Source: Devosia litorisediminis
Lineage (GTDB): Bacteria; Pseudomonadota; Alphaproteobacteria; Rhizobiales; Devosiaceae
DNA length: 64,000 bases
Direction of reading: 5' to 3'
Assembly (NCBI RefSeq): GCF_018334155.1
Contig: NZ_JAGXTP010000003.1
Coordinates: 124,001 to 188,000, forward strand
The notes under the pieces were generated by a model. That model searched no databases. It was not told where the DNA came from and was given only the letters and a program-made list of their open reading frames with translations. Positions 63,485 through 64,000 of this stretch are shown here, piece by piece. Made by a program: the position numbers and the translations under genes. Within the stretch, counting starts at the first letter, position 1, and each line of letters opens with the position of its first letter.

Positions 63485-64000
63485 CTAGACGTCCCAGACG
63501 GGACACCAGGGGCCGTTGACCAGCCGCATTCCCTTGTCGAGCGCCTCGATAGCCTTGATGTCCTGCGCATCGAGCTTGAGAAGACGTGCCGCAAATTGGC
63601 GATGATCCGCTCCTTCTTGCCCGAAGAGGGAATGACGATGTGCCCCCTGGCCATCAGGAAGGCCAGCGCCACCTGCTCGCCGGTAGCCTCATGGGCCTTG
63701 CCGATCCGTTCCAGCACGGCATCACCAACCACGGCCCCCCGCGCCAGCGGCGCATAGGCGGTGACGGGCATGCCCAGCCCCTCGCAATAATCAATGATTG
63801 GCCGGTTCTGCATATAGACGTGACACTCCACCTGGTTGGTGGTGATCGGCCGATCGCCAAGCAGCATTCTGGTTTCATCCAGCAGCGCCTTGGTGAAGTT
63901 GGATACCCCGATGCGCTTGGCCAATCCGGCGTCGAACGCCTCGGCGAACTGGCTCATATAGACTTCTAGCGGAAATTCATTGTGCGGCGATGGCCAGTGC
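63485..64000 (-). pseudogene. Aldo/keto reductase (DkgA/B-like), frameshifted near its end and cut by window edge
   Basis: The visible 172 codons begin in mid-protein with HWPSPHNEFPLEVYMSQFAE and GLAKRIGVSNFTKALLDE, followed by TNQVECHVY and VIPSSGKKERIIANL, all typical of 2,5-diketo-gluconate reductase-like proteins; the open frame reaches position 64000. After IIANL the frame is lost. Reading one base further on, the expected end (ARLLKLDAQDIKAIEALDKG, then GPWCPVWDV and TAG at 63485-63487) follows at once. One missing base at about 63592-63593 (a G in a GG on the minus strand) explains this. It may be a true frameshift or a sequencing error. In the unshifted frame the gene would end at 63460 with an unrelated tail. 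It is first of the visible AKR-cupin-HisD-like unit. Confidence 0.85.

Overview
The window is a GC-rich, densely coding stretch of an alphaproteobacterial chromosome. I infer a Hyphomicrobiales member, possibly Devosia-like. The reasons are the che gene set (STAS protein-cheY-cheA-cheW, cheR-cheB, a second cheY, cheD and a CheT-like protein), a tRNA-Ala(CGC), alphaproteobacterial-type transporters, and many 4-base ATGA overlaps. The genus is a guess; the class is well supported. No rRNA, IS element, phage module or CRISPR array was seen.

Positions 1-18300 form a chemotaxis island, almost all on the minus strand. In the direction of transcription it runs: STAS protein, cheY, cheA, cheW, cheD, a PAS/coiled-coil MCP-like transducer, cheR, cheB, a second cheY, then four tandem transducers (the last cut by the window edge). 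Strong hairpins separate several units. Divergent from cheD is a 117-residue protein with a DxxxQ motif like that of CheZ/CheT phosphatases. A fifth transducer lies alone at 50.8-52.6 kb, translationally coupled to a small exported protein. Three transducers end in an aromatic-x-x-aromatic pentapeptide that can tether CheR/CheB.

Positions 18500-29200 hold metabolic and regulatory genes: a SAF-domain oxidoreductase, a siderophore-interacting flavoprotein, a DUF1304 protein, an M20 dipeptidase with a divergent GntR/FadR regulator, a RES-domain gene just downstream of tRNA-Ala, an NAD-dependent epimerase/reductase with a divergent TetR regulator, and a pseudouridine catabolic unit (psuG-psuK plus a Gfo/Idh/MocA oxidoreductase).

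Positions 29600-42540 hold a PotFGHI-type polyamine ABC transporter, purU, an Stf0 sulfotransferase, an Rrf2 regulator with four clustered cysteines, a KefB-like antiporter with a long acidic tail, a transglutaminase, a RecD-like helicase, a FAH-family hydrolase and an aldo/keto reductase. Positions 42755-50370 encode an alpha-2-macroglobulin of 1829 residues with an intact thioester, overlapping its partner penicillin-binding protein 1C.

Positions 52688-61342 hold rnk with a structured leader, an O-acetylhomoserine sulfhydrylase (metY type), and a complete LacI-controlled sugar operon (regulator, binding protein, two permeases, a GH32-like beta-fructosidase and an ATPase). This suggests uptake and cytoplasmic cleavage of a sucrose-like fructoside. 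The right end carries a minus-strand set (aldo/keto reductase, cupin, HisD/HpsN-like dehydrogenase); the aldo/keto reductase has an apparent single-base frameshift near its end and is cut by the window edge.

The points most worth a second look are the CheT-like protein, the transducer plus exported partner pair, a 23-codon reading frame with a full-length Shine-Dalgarno sequence between potI and purU, the double-hairpin leader of rnk, and the RES gene next to the tRNA.
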